DNA of 64,000 nt. Source: Erigeron canadensis. Taxonomy: Eukaryota; Streptophyta; Magnoliopsida; Asterales; Asteraceae. The notes under the pieces were generated by a model that worked only from the letters and a program-made list of their open reading frames with translations, was not told where the DNA came from and did not search any database. Location: positions 17,422,735-17,486,734 of the forward strand of contig NC_057769.1 of NCBI RefSeq assembly GCF_010389155.1. The letters are read 5' to 3'. Positions 11,690 to 21,929 of the stretch are shown in pieces. Numbering within the stretch: the first letter of the stretch is position 1; each line of letters starts with the position of its first letter. The translations under genes and the position numbers were made by a program.

Positions 11690-12410
11690 GAAACTATGAA
11701 ACGATCTAATTTGAAATGAAACTGAAACGATCTGAATTTGAAAATGGAAAAAGAAACGATTTGATTTGGTGTAAGTATGAAACGATCTGAATTGGAGTGA
11801 AACTGAAACGATCTAAACTGAGATTTAAAGTGAAACGATCTAAATTGTATGAAGAATGAAACGATTTAATTTGGAGTAAGAATGAAACGATCTAATTCTG
11901 GGATGAAACGATCTGAAAATGATGTGAATATGAAACGATCTAAAATTGAATGATTTTCTGAAGAATGAAAATTCTAAGTGTTCTGAAATGATTTGAGCAG
12001 AATTTTGGTATGAATTGTAATGAAATGAATTGAGCAAAACCAATCACAAAGATCAGTTACCCAAATGTAGTATGATTTCCAATCACAACTCTGCAGAAAT
12101 TACTCAAACCAGAAAAAATTCAAGTGAAACTTGAAACGATTTAAAAGAGATCGTTCTTGTTTCTAAGAGAACTGAAACGATCTAAAATAGATCGTTTTGG
12201 TTCCTCTTCAGAATTTCTCAATAACTTGTATAATTTTCAATAACTGAATTGACCAAAACCAATCCAAATGATCAGTTTGCCACAATCAGTTATTCACAAC
12301 ACAACACTAGTCAAAACGATCAAAATTTGAATCGTTTGACAAACCACAACACTGATATGAAAATATGAAGGAAAGAAAAACTGAAACGATCTAATTAAGA
12401 TCGTTTTAGC
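11690..12410 (-). repeat. AAACGATCT repeat array in the element 1 leader
   Basis: More than ten copies of GAAACGATCT/GAAACGATTT are spaced about 15-40 bp apart. From 12130 on the word also occurs inverted, giving hairpins with 9-bp arms and 5-nt loops (12175-12183 with 12189-12197; 12384-12392 with 12398-12406) and a further one near 12311-12340. The leader (11643-12850) has no ORF with a recognisable domain. Confidence 0.8.
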
Positions 12411-12850
12411 TTTACACAGTCGTCTTCAACCTCTGAACATGAACAACTCCATTGACGATATTTGAAACTTCAATATCTTTTGATTTTCTGAGAATTGGAA
12501 CATGAAACCACTTGCAAACAGTTTGTTTTCACCTCAGCAATGATCTGATTAACAACACTTAGCTTCTAACACAACAGAATCAAATCCCAAAATTTACCGC
12601 CAAAAACTCAAAATCTGAATTTTTGATCCAGATTGAATTAGAACATGAAACTTGAGAGAATTATGTTATTAACTATGAGGAATCGAACGGTGAACAAACA
12701 TCTGTGATTTTATGTGATTTGATAGGTTAATTTCTGGATTTTCAGTAAAAAAAAATGACGAACAGAAACAGAAATAAAACAGAATTAAAGGTGATTTTTG
12801 ATGAAATGTGATTGAATTCAATAACGGATCGAGATCAAAAATGATGTTAT

Positions 12851-12861
12851 CTCTGATACCA
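12851..12861 (-). other. Element 1 primer-binding site (initiator Met tRNA)
   Basis: The minus strand reads TGGTATCAGAG two bases inside the 5' LTR. It is complementary to the 3' end of plant initiator-Met tRNA. Confidence 0.92.
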
Positions 12862-12863
12862 AA

Positions 12864-13184
12864 TGTAATCAACACGATTTTCTTAAGAATTCACATCAAC
12901 AATGGCGTTTGGTTAGTGTGTGTGTTCTTGGTGTTTGTGTGTGTTTTGAGAGATAATTGGGATCAAGAGTGTGATGTTCAGGAGTAATGGTATGAAGAAT
13001 GTGTTGTTAATATGCCAAAGTTATAATTTCTAAGGAATTGAGGGTTATTTATAGTCTAAACTATCTAACTATGCTAATTAACACTATTAGCCCCTCAATC
13101 TTAGAAATTATCAACTCATGACTTAACAACAAGTAAGTCCATAACTTAAATTACAATGTATCACTATGTTTTGGATTTCTAACA
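12864..13184 (-). repeat. Element 1 LTR (5' LTR in element orientation)
   Basis: It is 321 bp, near-identical to 1506-1828, and followed by the duplication TGTAT at 13185-13189. Confidence 0.95.
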
Positions 13185-13189
13185 TGTAT
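13185..13189. repeat. Target-site duplication TGTAT, right of element 1
   Basis: It matches 1501-1505. Confidence 0.9.
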
Positions 13190-13967
13190 TATCAAGATCA
13201 CAACCTAAGATGTAATGTGATAGGTTGTTGATATGATATTTTGGTGTATTGTAATGCATTATACATTAAATATGTTTTAATGTAAGTTCGCATTTGTTGA
13301 GTTAAACATCAATGAAGAAATGATCGATTTATTATTTGATAATAATGTAAGATTTATTTGATACATTATTGTGATGACAAGTTAGTACGGATGATTTATT
13401 ATTACATATTCGAGTAGATACAGGTTTGTAGTAACGAGTATCTATAGGTTTATGTTTCTGGATTTTTCGGAATTTTTCCTTGTTTAGAATTCTGGAAAAT
13501 TCACGAAATTTGGCTAAGGAATGAAGCTTGTGTGAATAAAAATATGAAAATTCGAAGTCCTTCGTGTTGCTGACATCATCACGATGCCCACGAATTGAGT
13601 GTTCGGCCCGGCCCATGAGGATTCGAATATAAATATGAGTTATTACTATTCATTAATTACCATTGATCGAAAATTTAACCCTAAGTAAATCACACGAACT
13701 TGCCTCCCTCGTGCGCATTATTCATTCGTATCTCTTTTCAATCGAATTCATCCTCTTTTCGTGTTTGTTAATTAGATTTGTTGGTATTTTCACGACCTAT
13801 GATTGATTATTGATGTTTTGACTATAAGAACTAACGATTTCATGTCGTTATAATGCCCATATTTTGAATCCTCTTCGCGTGAACAGTAACTAGGACAAAC
13901 CAAGAATTTGATCTTCAATTTTTGATGATTTGGACTTAAAATTGGACCTAAAATTGGATTAATTGAT
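13190..13967 (+). repeat. Family R spacer, copy 1, right part
   Basis: It is homologous to 19335-20125 and resumes where the left part stopped at 1505. It contains a degraded TGACGTCA region near 13555-13585 and TATAAATA at 13628-13635. Homology with copy 2 stops at about 13967, where accessory ORF1 sequence joins abruptly. About 1.4 kb present in copy 2 (the N-terminal domain) is missing here. Confidence 0.75.
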
Positions 13968-15149
13968 AGAGGAATTGGTTCTCGCGCACAAGTTGTTACT
14001 GAGGCTACAACTGTTACGATTCCTGCTGCTCCAGAGTCTACAGTTCGTCAAGAGCCAGAGCCGACACTTGTTGCTCCTAGGCCTTTGTCTGCTCCTATTC
14101 AGGCGACAGTTCCTGTTTCGACAATAATGGGACGTGTGTTGGCTCCTTTGCAACGCCCTCAGATGTCTCCTACAGGAACTTTCAGTGCTCGTATGCATTC
14201 TTTTGAAGCTACGATGCCACCTCATGCTTCTACATCTGATGTTGCTTCTACGTCACGTCCAGTTGCTCCTGTTCAAGTGCAGCTGAGTCGTTTATTTTCT
14301 GAGAAGAAGATGTTAGAGTTGAGGGTTACAGCTTTAGAGAATCAGCTACAGCTCCAAGCTATTAAGCATCAAGAAGAGATGGACGTAATGACAGCTCTTG
14401 TTCATTCTCTTGGATCTAGACTTGACCAATTCTTGGCTTAAGGGGGAGATAAAGATGGTTGTAAGGATGATGAGCTTGCTAAGAAGACTAGAGATGATGA
14501 TCATGATGATCAAGATCGAGCTCAAGATCCAAATCAACAACAAACAGATGGTGAGCCAGAGAATCAGGGTCAAGGTCAAGATGCTGGTGATGATGTTATG
14601 GATACAGAGACTGCAGATATTCAGGGGGAGTCATCAAGACAAAGAGAGTCAAAGATTGCTGGTACAGCTGGTGCTAGTACTTCTAGGACTCAAGATAAAG
14701 GCAAAGATTTGATGACCGCTCCAGATGCAGATCCTGATGATCCTAATAATGATGATGAGGAAGATTCCAATTCAGGTAACTCCGATTCTAATTCTGATAG
14801 AATAGAAAGGGAGATTCGAGAAAAGCTAGTGAATGATCCTCATAATCATATAGAAAAAGAAAATCTTAGCAAAGGAAAATCTACTCAGGATAGTGAGTCA
14901 ACTAAGACTGATTCTACTACCAATGCCTCTACAGAGTCAGATTTGCACCCTTTAATTGTGCATAGACTAGAAAAGAGATTGGGTTATGATTCACATGCTC
15001 ATATGAGAGCAAGAGCAGAGATTATGGATTATGATAATTATTATGATCCAGGATCACTTAGGGATCAAATGAAAGAACAGTCAGGGTTAACTCATACACC
15101 TTCAGAGTCAGAGTCAGATTCGCATTCAGATTCGGATTATGAACCTTAG
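13968..15149 (+). pseudogene. Family R accessory ORF1 (envelope-like), C-terminal part, copy 1
   Basis: This open frame has one internal stop (TAA 14439-14441). Before the stop it is Pro/Ser/Thr-rich and then has a heptad-like segment (KKMLELRVTALENQLQLQ) typical of a coiled coil. After the stop comes a very acidic stretch (Asp/Asn/Glu runs) and a conserved block HPLIVHRLEKRLGY, ending in an SESESDS tail. The acidic block and HPLIV block recur at about 21640-21929. There is no signal peptide or membrane segment. The N-terminal globular domain seen at 20528-21325 is deleted here. The stop is directly followed by GGGGGAGA, resembling a polypurine tract, so the stop may be the original end of an ORF. 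The function is unknown. Confidence 0.6.
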
Positions 15150-15409
15150 TGCTAATGATTTTTGATTTTGTAATGATTATAAGATAAATATGAATGTATT
15201 TGTTACATTATATTTATGATATAATATTATTGTTGCAAGTTAAAGTAGATAAAGATTATAATATAAATATTAATGTAATTGTTGCATTATATTTATGATA
15301 TAGTATTATTTATTTTAATTTCATTTATGTATTTATACTATTTTATGATGTCTTGACTTATGATTTATGTTCTTTATCTTTGTATATGTAAATCGTTTGA
15401 ATTGCATAT
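15150..15409 (+). other. AT-rich gap between accessory ORF1 and ORF2, copy 1
   Basis: It has no ORF and is repeated at 33530-33789. In copy 2 it ends in an acceptor-like TTGCAG, whereas copy 1 has TTGCAT. It may be an intron joining the two ORFs, which is inference only. Confidence 0.5.
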
Positions 15410-16556
15410 AAGCTTCAAAGGATAGGTGCATTAGACGATCTTGATGCTGAAGAAGACTTAGAAAGTATCAATGATGAAGATATGGAAGAAGGAGAGTTCA
15501 TTACTTCAGAAGCTGATAGAAAAAGGTTGCTTGATATACCTCATGACTTTGATTGTGTCTTTAATGAAGATGAAGTCATTCAAGTTGAACTAATAGCTGA
15601 AGTGGAACATCTCAATCTCAATCCAATCAGAGACAGTCCAGATGAACCTAAGAATGCTGCAAGTTTGAGGTTTGCTGTATATGCAAATATAGTTGATAAA
15701 GGACATGATGATACTTTTGATCTATACTGGAATATAGATGCTACACGAGAGGTTGATCTTGGAAGATTTAATATACCTCCGGTGCAGCAAGATCATGAAT
15801 TTATTGTTAATAGACTGATTCTAGGTTATAGAAGACAAACTGGTTTGGTAATACGTGATACGTATAAACCATCGATGTTTTGGGAGTTTATCTCTTACAA
15901 AGGATGCACCCAAGTACTTCTCAGTGATACAAAGTTGGTTTTATGATCAGAGAATCGATTTATTTGTTATCAAGAGAAAGGAGGGATGCCAGTACATGTC
16001 GATGAATCAAAGACATTTCCACTTTCTTAGTGATTCTGACATGATAGATTTAGGAATACGATGGTTCGTTAATCTTCAGAGCAATGGACTTGCAGATTTC
16101 TACTGGAATAGATTTAGAGATGAAAGAATTAGAAATTTCAGTGATAGAGGTCTGAAGCCAGAAGAAAGGTTGATTAAGCCAACACCTTTGAAGAAGATTA
16201 AGAATCAAGATGGCACATTTCGGTTTGTCCAGAAAAGAATTAAATGTGTTAAGAAGGTTCCTGCTATCAGATGGGATCAAGATATGCTGACGACAATGAC
16301 ATTTTGGCAAATAGATATCAAGTCAGGCGAAGCACCGATGTTCGTTGATAATTCACAAGAACAAATGTTGCTACGCATGTATGATCCAATGCAGGTTGTC
16401 AACTTGTCAAGAGGTGATCAGAGAAGACTTTTGAACACACCTTGCTCAGCAGTGGAATATTGGAGAGTTGAAGAAAGGCACTATCGCAACATTCTGGCAC
16501 ATTGTTTGCAAGAGAGAATTCATGCGAATAGCACAAGACTTTTATTTAACGGATAG
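15410..16556 (+). pseudogene. Family R accessory ORF2, copy 1 (frameshifted)
   Basis: It is about 375 codons in two frames. Comparison with copy 2 shows one extra A near 15899-15901 (ACAAAGG against ACAAGG) that breaks the frame. The start is acidic (DDLDAEEDLE, MEEGEF), followed by a globular-looking region with many aromatic residues (KPSMFWEFIS, QSWFYD, WFVNLQSNGLADFYWNRF, AIRWDQDM, MTFWQIDI). I do not recognise the family. It lies directly before the polypurine tract, so it is the last gene of the element. The two copies differ mostly by synonymous or conservative changes, which suggests it once coded. Confidence 0.6.
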
Positions 16557-16606
16557 CTTTGAGGTTCAAGTTTTGAAGACTTTAAAGAGATCTAGTTGCA
16601 ATCATT

Positions 16607-16617
16607 AAGGGGAAGTC
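16607..16617 (+). other. Family R copy 1 polypurine tract
   Basis: AAGGGGAAGTC lies immediately before the LTR start TGTAGATGC. Copy 2 has AAGGGGGAGTC. Confidence 0.85.
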
Positions 16618-17301
16618 TGTAGATGCAGATTCATTGTGACAATCGCAACATAGATTTGATTATCGTTTATGTTTTAGGAACTATGTTTGTAATCATTTAA
16701 ATAAGAACTTGTGTTGATATTTATTGATTACGTTTGAACTTCAATATTATATCTGTTTATGTTTTGTATTGTGTTTGTGTGTTATATATTGTTTTGCAGG
16801 TACAAGAACATGGAATCAAGGTTTATAAGTATCGTAGAACACTTGAATGATGATTGAATGTTATGTACGAGCCAAACGAAGCTAAACAAAGAGTCAAAGG
16901 TCGTCCTTCTTGCTGACGTCATCAGCATGTAGGAACAACCTCGTGCTGACGTCAGCACGAGGCAAGTCGATTGACTTATTGTTTCGGGCCTAATCTTCAA
17001 TTAAGGCCTAAGCCCACACGATCCAATACTTAACTAGTATAAATACAAGTCCTAGTCTACGGAATTAGGTTAATCGTTGGGAAAATCTTAGAAGATATTC
17101 ACGAAATTACGAATTAAGGTTAATTGTTCCTTCGTGTAACCTCCTACACGAACCACAAGCCTTGTGCATCTCCTTGGGTTGGTTAATTGCTCATTAATCA
17201 GCAAAAGGCAATAGCAATCTAGTTATCTCAAGAAGATTCCGCACTCTTGACATAACGAATCACGTTTTATTACGATCCACGCAACAATAGGGTACCTTAC
17301 A
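16618..17301 (+). repeat. Family R 3' LTR, copy 1
   Basis: It is 684 bp, begins TGTAGATGC and ends CCTTACA. It is about 95% identical by eye to 34999-35682. It contains TGACGTCA at 16914-16921 and 16947-16954, and TATAAATA at 17038-17045, so U3 and R can be placed. The next bases, TTTAC (17302-17306), are the expected target duplication; its partner would lie outside the window. Confidence 0.85.
16939..16962. promoter_or_regulatory. Perfect 24-bp palindrome centred on TGACGTCA
   Basis: The core is CGTGCTGACGTCAGCACG, extended by CCT and AGG on the two sides. TGACGTCA is the classical bZIP (TGA/CREB-type) site. It lies 84 bp upstream of TATAAATA in the LTR. The copy 2 LTR has the same site at 35319-35342 with one mismatch. 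Confidence 0.7.
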
Positions 17302-17622
17302 TTTACTGGTAGCTGTTGTTCCCAGGTATTATAGATTTAGCAACAACTTGGTGACTACGGTATGGATTTTCTTGATACTCCTATTAGAATAGACAATAAG
17401 TCAGCTATAGACATTACAAATAACCCTGTCATGCATAAGGTCACCAAGCATAATGATATTAGACATCATTTCTTGCGTGATTGTGCTAAAAAGAAGTTAA
17501 TTCATTTGGAAAAGGTTATAACCGATGATAATTTAGCTGATCTGTATACTAAAGCATTTGATAAGCCTTGATTTGAGAAGTTAATTCTTCTCAATGAGAT
17601 GAAGAATGCTGATTCATATTAA
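17302..17622 (+). pseudogene. pol: Family R copy 2 pol, C-terminal RNase H fragment
   Basis: The fragment begins at the LTR boundary in mid-domain (GSCCSQV) and continues through QQLGDYGMDFLDTP, NKSAIDITNNPVMHKVTKH, HHFLRDC and LADLYTKAFDKP to a stop at 17620. This is the end of Copia RNase H. There are three in-frame stops: TAG at what should be Trp and Gln upstream of QQLGDYG, and TGA at 17569 where CGA (Arg) is expected. The missing N-terminal part should lie left of copy 1 if the nesting model is right. Confidence 0.85.
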
Positions 17623-20527
17623 ATCTCTCAAAGAACTACATTTGTAAGTTTGTGTCTGTAAATGGCTAGAGTCATCAAAATACAAAAAAAGTTCGTAGTG
17701 TCATGAAAACCATAAAAATGTGAAAAATGAGAAAATGACAAAAATATGAAGAGATTTAAGATAATGCTGTAAGATGATTAGAAGTGAGGATACTTAACTT
17801 TTAAGTCTGCTTAATCGTAATATAACTGCTTAGTTCAGTGATTACAATTTGGGATATATTGGTAAACACAAAGTAGCAAGGTTTCCTTAATCTGAACTTA
17901 AATTATACAATGTTCTTGTGGGAAACATATTCAGATATATGGCTGAGAATGCTTGCTTTTCAGTAATGAATTGATCTAGTCCTTAAATTTTGTGAAAGAT
18001 CTAGCATTACTATATGATTTGTTTAAAATATAGGCAAAAACCTTTACAACTCATGAGCATGAAAGCTAAATGTGATATTGTTTATGCAAATGAAATGAAT
18101 GTTAATTAAGGGGCTAATGTGGTCTTTGAGATTTGGACAAGTATGTCCTCGGGGTGTCTTTGTATACCTAGCCTACCTAAAGCTTTCAACTTGGGATAGG
18201 TTGTCAGAAAGTTCGCTACATGGGTCTCATAGAAAATCACGGGTTCCTTATAAATAATAAAATGCAAAAGCAAATAAGTTAAATCACAAAGTAATTAAAT
18301 TTTATTATCTAAAAAGTGTCTCATGATTTGTTTAAGGATGTTTTTGAATATATATTGAATATTTGTTATCTTAGTGCTTGTATCGATTACGGAAGTATAT
18401 CTGAATGTGGGTCACATAAGTTCGCAAACTATTCAGTGGCATATTAGGCAACTCGGGTTACATGGTGACTGTCCTTGGCCAGGGTATGTCGAAAGTGTCA
18501 CAACTCAAAGGAAACTGGAAGTACCGAGTGTTTAAAAGGACAAATATACCGGTAATCGTGGTTGAGTCACTGTTCATAACTAATAATAAGAGAATTATTT
18601 CTCACTTGCAGGCTTATGTAAATGCTAATCTGATCTAATCTGCAGAAACTTAGGATTTCTTGTGAATAAATAAAGTAGTTTAGTTTTTATTTTTACTTTA
18701 TTTTTATTTTTTATTTTTGTTTTTATTTTTATTTTGTACTAATAAGTATCAGTTTGTGTGTCAAACTAGTTCTTATTGCACGAGAGATTTGATAAGCATC
18801 TAATGATTATGTAGGAAGTTATATGATTCTTAATGAATTATATGAGTCTTGTTGCTTATGGTAAGTATGTTTAAAAGATGAATTTTCTAATTAGTACATA
18901 AGTTGTTTAATTTAGAAAATGAAATGGATTTGAACTTGAAAAGTCAAAATATTTTTTAAATGTGTTTCAAGTAAATTTTTGAAATTTCAATTGTTTTTGG
19001 TTGATAAGTATGCTTGACAAAGATTAGACTTGACTTAGATCTTGTAGTGATTGCTAGGTTAAGATTTTGGTTGTTTTGCATATTTATGATATTCTATTGT
19101 TTTTGGTGCATTGATTAAGTTTGTTAAGTGTGCAGGTTACAGATAATAAACTCATTTTATATGAAATTGGCATCAAAATTTCAGTTTGTGATTGAAGGCA
19201 AAATTGTTTTCGCTTGCTTATTAGAATTGCATTGCGACTGACAATAAAAGATGCTAAAAAATTACAAGAATTGTGCTACAAGATGAATTGCCTTGTATTT
19301 GTTAACCTAAGACTTAATGTGATAGGTTATCATTATATTATCAAGATCACAACCTAAGATGTAATGTGATAGGTTGTTGATATGATATTTTGATGTATTG
19401 TAACGCATTATACATTAATTATGTTTTAATGTAAGTTTGCATTTGTTGAGTTAAACATCAATGAAGAAATGATCGATTTTATGTTAAGATAATAATGTAA
19501 GATTTATTTGATACATTATTGTGATGACAAGTTAGTACGGATGATCTACGATTGCATATTCGAGTAGATACAGGTTTTTGGTAACGAATATCTACAGGTT
19601 TATGTTTTTGGAATGTTCGTAATTTTTCCTTGTTTAGAATTCTGGAAAAATTCACGAAATTTGGCTAAGGAATGAAGCCTGTGTGAATAAAAATCTAAAA
19701 AATTCGAAGTCCTTCGTGCTGACGTCAGCATGCCTCGCGCTGACGTCATCACGAAGCCCACGAAGTTAGTCCTTCGGCCCGGCCCATGAGGATTCGAATA
19801 TAAATATGGGTTATTACTATTCATTAATTACCATTAATCGAAAATTAACCCTAGGTAATTCACACAAACTACTTCCTTTGTGCCACTGTTCATTTGTGAT
19901 CTCTATTCGATCGATTTCATTCCCCTTTTCCGTTTCTTATCCAGCGTTGTTGGTACATTCATGATCTAGGATAGTTTATTGATGTTTTAACTTCAAAAAT
20001 CATCTATTACAAGTCGTTATGCTGCCCAATTTGTGACTTGTTCTTCGCGTGAACTGTACCACGAACGAACCAAGAATTTGATCTTCAATTTTTGATGATT
20101 TGGACTTAAAATTGGATTAATTGATGTTTATACACTTTAAATCTAACAAAAGTTCATATTAACATGATTAAAATCAAGATTAATTGAAGAAATTATGGCT
20201 TGTTTACTATTCACACGAAGCAGATGAAGAACACGAAGAACACTTTACTTCGTGTTCATATAAATCGAATTTGTTTCGATTGTTGATTTTCTGGGCATAC
20301 ACGATCCATAAACAAGTCCACGTTGATGATTTTATTTGGTTAACTCATCAAATGGAGATGTTTTTGCCTTGTGTTTCTGGGTTCACGAAGAACACTTCGT
20401 GCTGACGTCACACGAAGAGGTTTAGCCTCGTGATGACGTCACACAATGGTGGTCGTGACACTTAGAAAATTTTTGATTTTCTAACTTATTGTTTTTCTTG
20501 TCGTTTTTTGTCTGTTTTTGTGCAGGT
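17623..20527 (+). repeat. Family R spacer between pol and accessory ORF1, copy 2
   Basis: It is non-coding; 17829-20125 is the uninterrupted version of 1-1505 plus 13190-13967. It has T-rich tracts near 18680-18740. At its 3' end are four TGACGTCA sites (19720, 19741, 20403, 20433) and TATAAATA at 19799, which look like a second promoter. A TTTGTGCAG acceptor-like site (20517-20525) lies three bases before the ORF1 ATG. Short ORFs here have no domains. Confidence 0.7.
19711..19806 (+). promoter_or_regulatory. Promoter-like module upstream of accessory ORF1
   Basis: Two palindromic TGACGTCA sites (19720-19727, 19741-19748) within CGTGCTGACGTCAGCA-like arms are followed 51 bp later by TATAAATA (19799-19806). 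The same layout occurs in the family R LTR. Copy 1 keeps the TATA (13628-13635) but has a decayed bZIP site. Confidence 0.5.
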
Positions 20528-21325
20528 ATGGCAGGACAAGGTGATAATGCTCGCGTGTTCGTGAAAGAGCATAATGCTGTACTCGATCTCAGCATTACGC
20601 AGACGGGGTGCACACCAGTTTTTCATGGTGTTCTACAGTTTCTTGCATGATGTCGCATTCATTTTGCGTTGACCGAGAACCCTCTGTTGGTAATAAGTCT
20701 CATTCAGGAGTTTTGGAACTCAGCCCGAGCAATGCAGATGGGTGATCATACGTACATTCGCACTACTGTTGGAGGACGTTCTTTATCGTTCTCAGCTGGA
20801 GATTTGAGGACTATATTGCACTTTGGTGTTAATGACATGGAGCAATGTCCGACTGAGTTTTCTGAGGAATTCTACGACGGTGCTCTACGTCGTATGGGTT
20901 ATACTGGTGACATTACCCACCCATACTTTAGGAAGAATCTTCGAGGCAAATGGAAGCTGCTTGCTTACTATTAGTTGAGGTCCATTAGTCACTGGAGTAC
21001 GGGTCATGATCAGATGAACATCCAGAATGCCTCTCAGATGGTTGCTTTGGTGCTGAACAAGCCGTATAGCTTTTCTCAGTACATCTTTGATAATTTCGAA
21101 AAGCAATTGAGATCGTATGGAACTAACAAGAAATTCTTCTTATTTCCAAGATTTGTGATGATTATCATTCGTCACTTTGCAGCTGAATTGCCATTTGACG
21201 GTCCTACGTTCAACTTAGGTCGTCTTACTCATAAGGCATTTCTTGAAAGCATGAAGCATTTGTCGGGAAGAAATGTTCCGGTTGATGTTGATAATCCACC
21301 ATTGTTCGGACATTTGATCACCTAA
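20528..21325 (+). pseudogene. Family R accessory ORF1 (envelope-like), N-terminal domain, copy 2
   Basis: The frame starts at ATG 20528 (MAGQGDNARVF) and runs to 21325 with in-frame stops at 20648 (TGA) and 20972 (TAG). Landmarks such as EFWNSARAM, FSAGDLRTIL, a lone WKLL and LFPRFVMIII line up with the N-terminal part of the element 2 accessory ORF (EFWYTAVYV, ITVDSLRDAL, IPYIRFLSII). The two therefore belong to one family. I see no signal peptide and no membrane segment, so 'envelope-like' refers to position only. After 21325 the coding sense continues in another frame. Confidence 0.65.
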
Positions 21326-21332
21326 CTATGTT

Positions 21333-21929
21333 GCTCCTCGACAAGGTTGGGAAGCTGAAGAACCCATTGCTGCTGCTGCTAGTGGTGATGATCAGGCTCA
21401 AGATAATCTTAAAGAAGAGCGAGATGATCAGTTTGAGAGACTTAATGATGTTCCTTTATATGCTGGAGATCTGGAGCATGATCCAGATATGGATGCTCTT
21501 ATGGAGGATATTGATGATCCTGCAAATCTTGTTCCACCAACTACTGGAGTTTCTACTTCTACCTCTGCTTCAGTTGGTGATGATGTTGGTCCTTCTGAAT
21601 TGCCTGTTAATACAGTTGAAGATTCAGAGGATGAAGAAGAGGAAAATCTAGCAAAGGAAAATCTACTCAGGATAGTGAGTCAACTAAGACTGATTCTACT
21701 ACCAATGCCTCTAAAGAGCCAGATTTGCACCCTTTAATTGTGCATAGACTAGAAAAGAGATTGGGTTATGATCCACAAGCTCATATGAGAGCTAGAGCAG
21801 AGATTATGGATTATGATAATTATTATGATCCAGGATCACTTAAGGATCAAATGAAAGAACAATCACGGTTAACTCATACATCTTCAGAGTCAGAGTCAGA
21901 TTCGGATTCAGATTCAGATTATGAACCTT
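21333..21929 (+). pseudogene. Family R accessory ORF1, acidic C-terminal part, copy 2
   Basis: It continues the previous domain after a one-base shift (YVAPRQGWEAEEP). It is strongly acidic (DLEHDPDMDALMEDIDD, EDSEDEEEE), then shifts frame again near 21640 and enters the HPLIVHRLEKRLGY block and SESESDSDSDSDYEP tail shared with copy 1. The coiled-coil segment of copy 1 is absent. Element 2 inserted into its last codons (target duplication 21925-21929). Confidence 0.6.
21925..21929. repeat. Target-site duplication ACCTT, left of element 2
   Basis: It is repeated at 33525-33529. The empty site GAACCTTAGTGC is present in copy 1 near 15140-15155. Confidence 0.92.

Larger units (their letters stand above)
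1506..13184 (-). mobile_element. Element 1: nearly complete Copia LTR retrotransposon
   Basis: The element is 11.7 kb. It is bounded by LTRs 1506-1828 and 12864-13184 that begin TG and end CA, with 5-bp duplications TGTAT outside. On the minus strand it reads: 5' LTR, primer site, a leader of about 1.2 kb, gag (11642), linker ORF, protease-integrase-RT-RNase H, a long 3' non-coding region, polypurine tract, 3' LTR. The domain order integrase before RT places it in Ty1/Copia. The LTRs differ at only about five substitutions plus one small indel cluster, so insertion is recent. Pol carries two in-frame stops and the gag-linker and linker-pol joints are out of frame, so this copy is not expected to be autonomous. 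The lineage may be SIRE/Maximus-like, judged from RNase H ending and long 3' region; that part is inference. Confidence 0.95.
1..17301 (+). mobile_element. Copia-type LTR retrotransposon, family R copy 1 (5' part outside the window)
   Basis: Positions 1-1505 plus 13190-13967 match 17829-20125 almost base for base, and 13968-17301 matches parts of 21636-21929 and 33525-35682. This shows two copies of one element. In order, copy 1 holds a non-coding spacer, a broken accessory ORF1, accessory ORF2, a polypurine tract at 16607-16617 and a 3' LTR at 16618-17301. Its gag, pol and 5' LTR would lie left of the window. Its right end abuts, without a gap, a pol C-terminus in the same orientation, so I infer that this copy inserted into copy 2. 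Element 1 (1506-13184) later inserted into its spacer. Confidence 0.75.
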
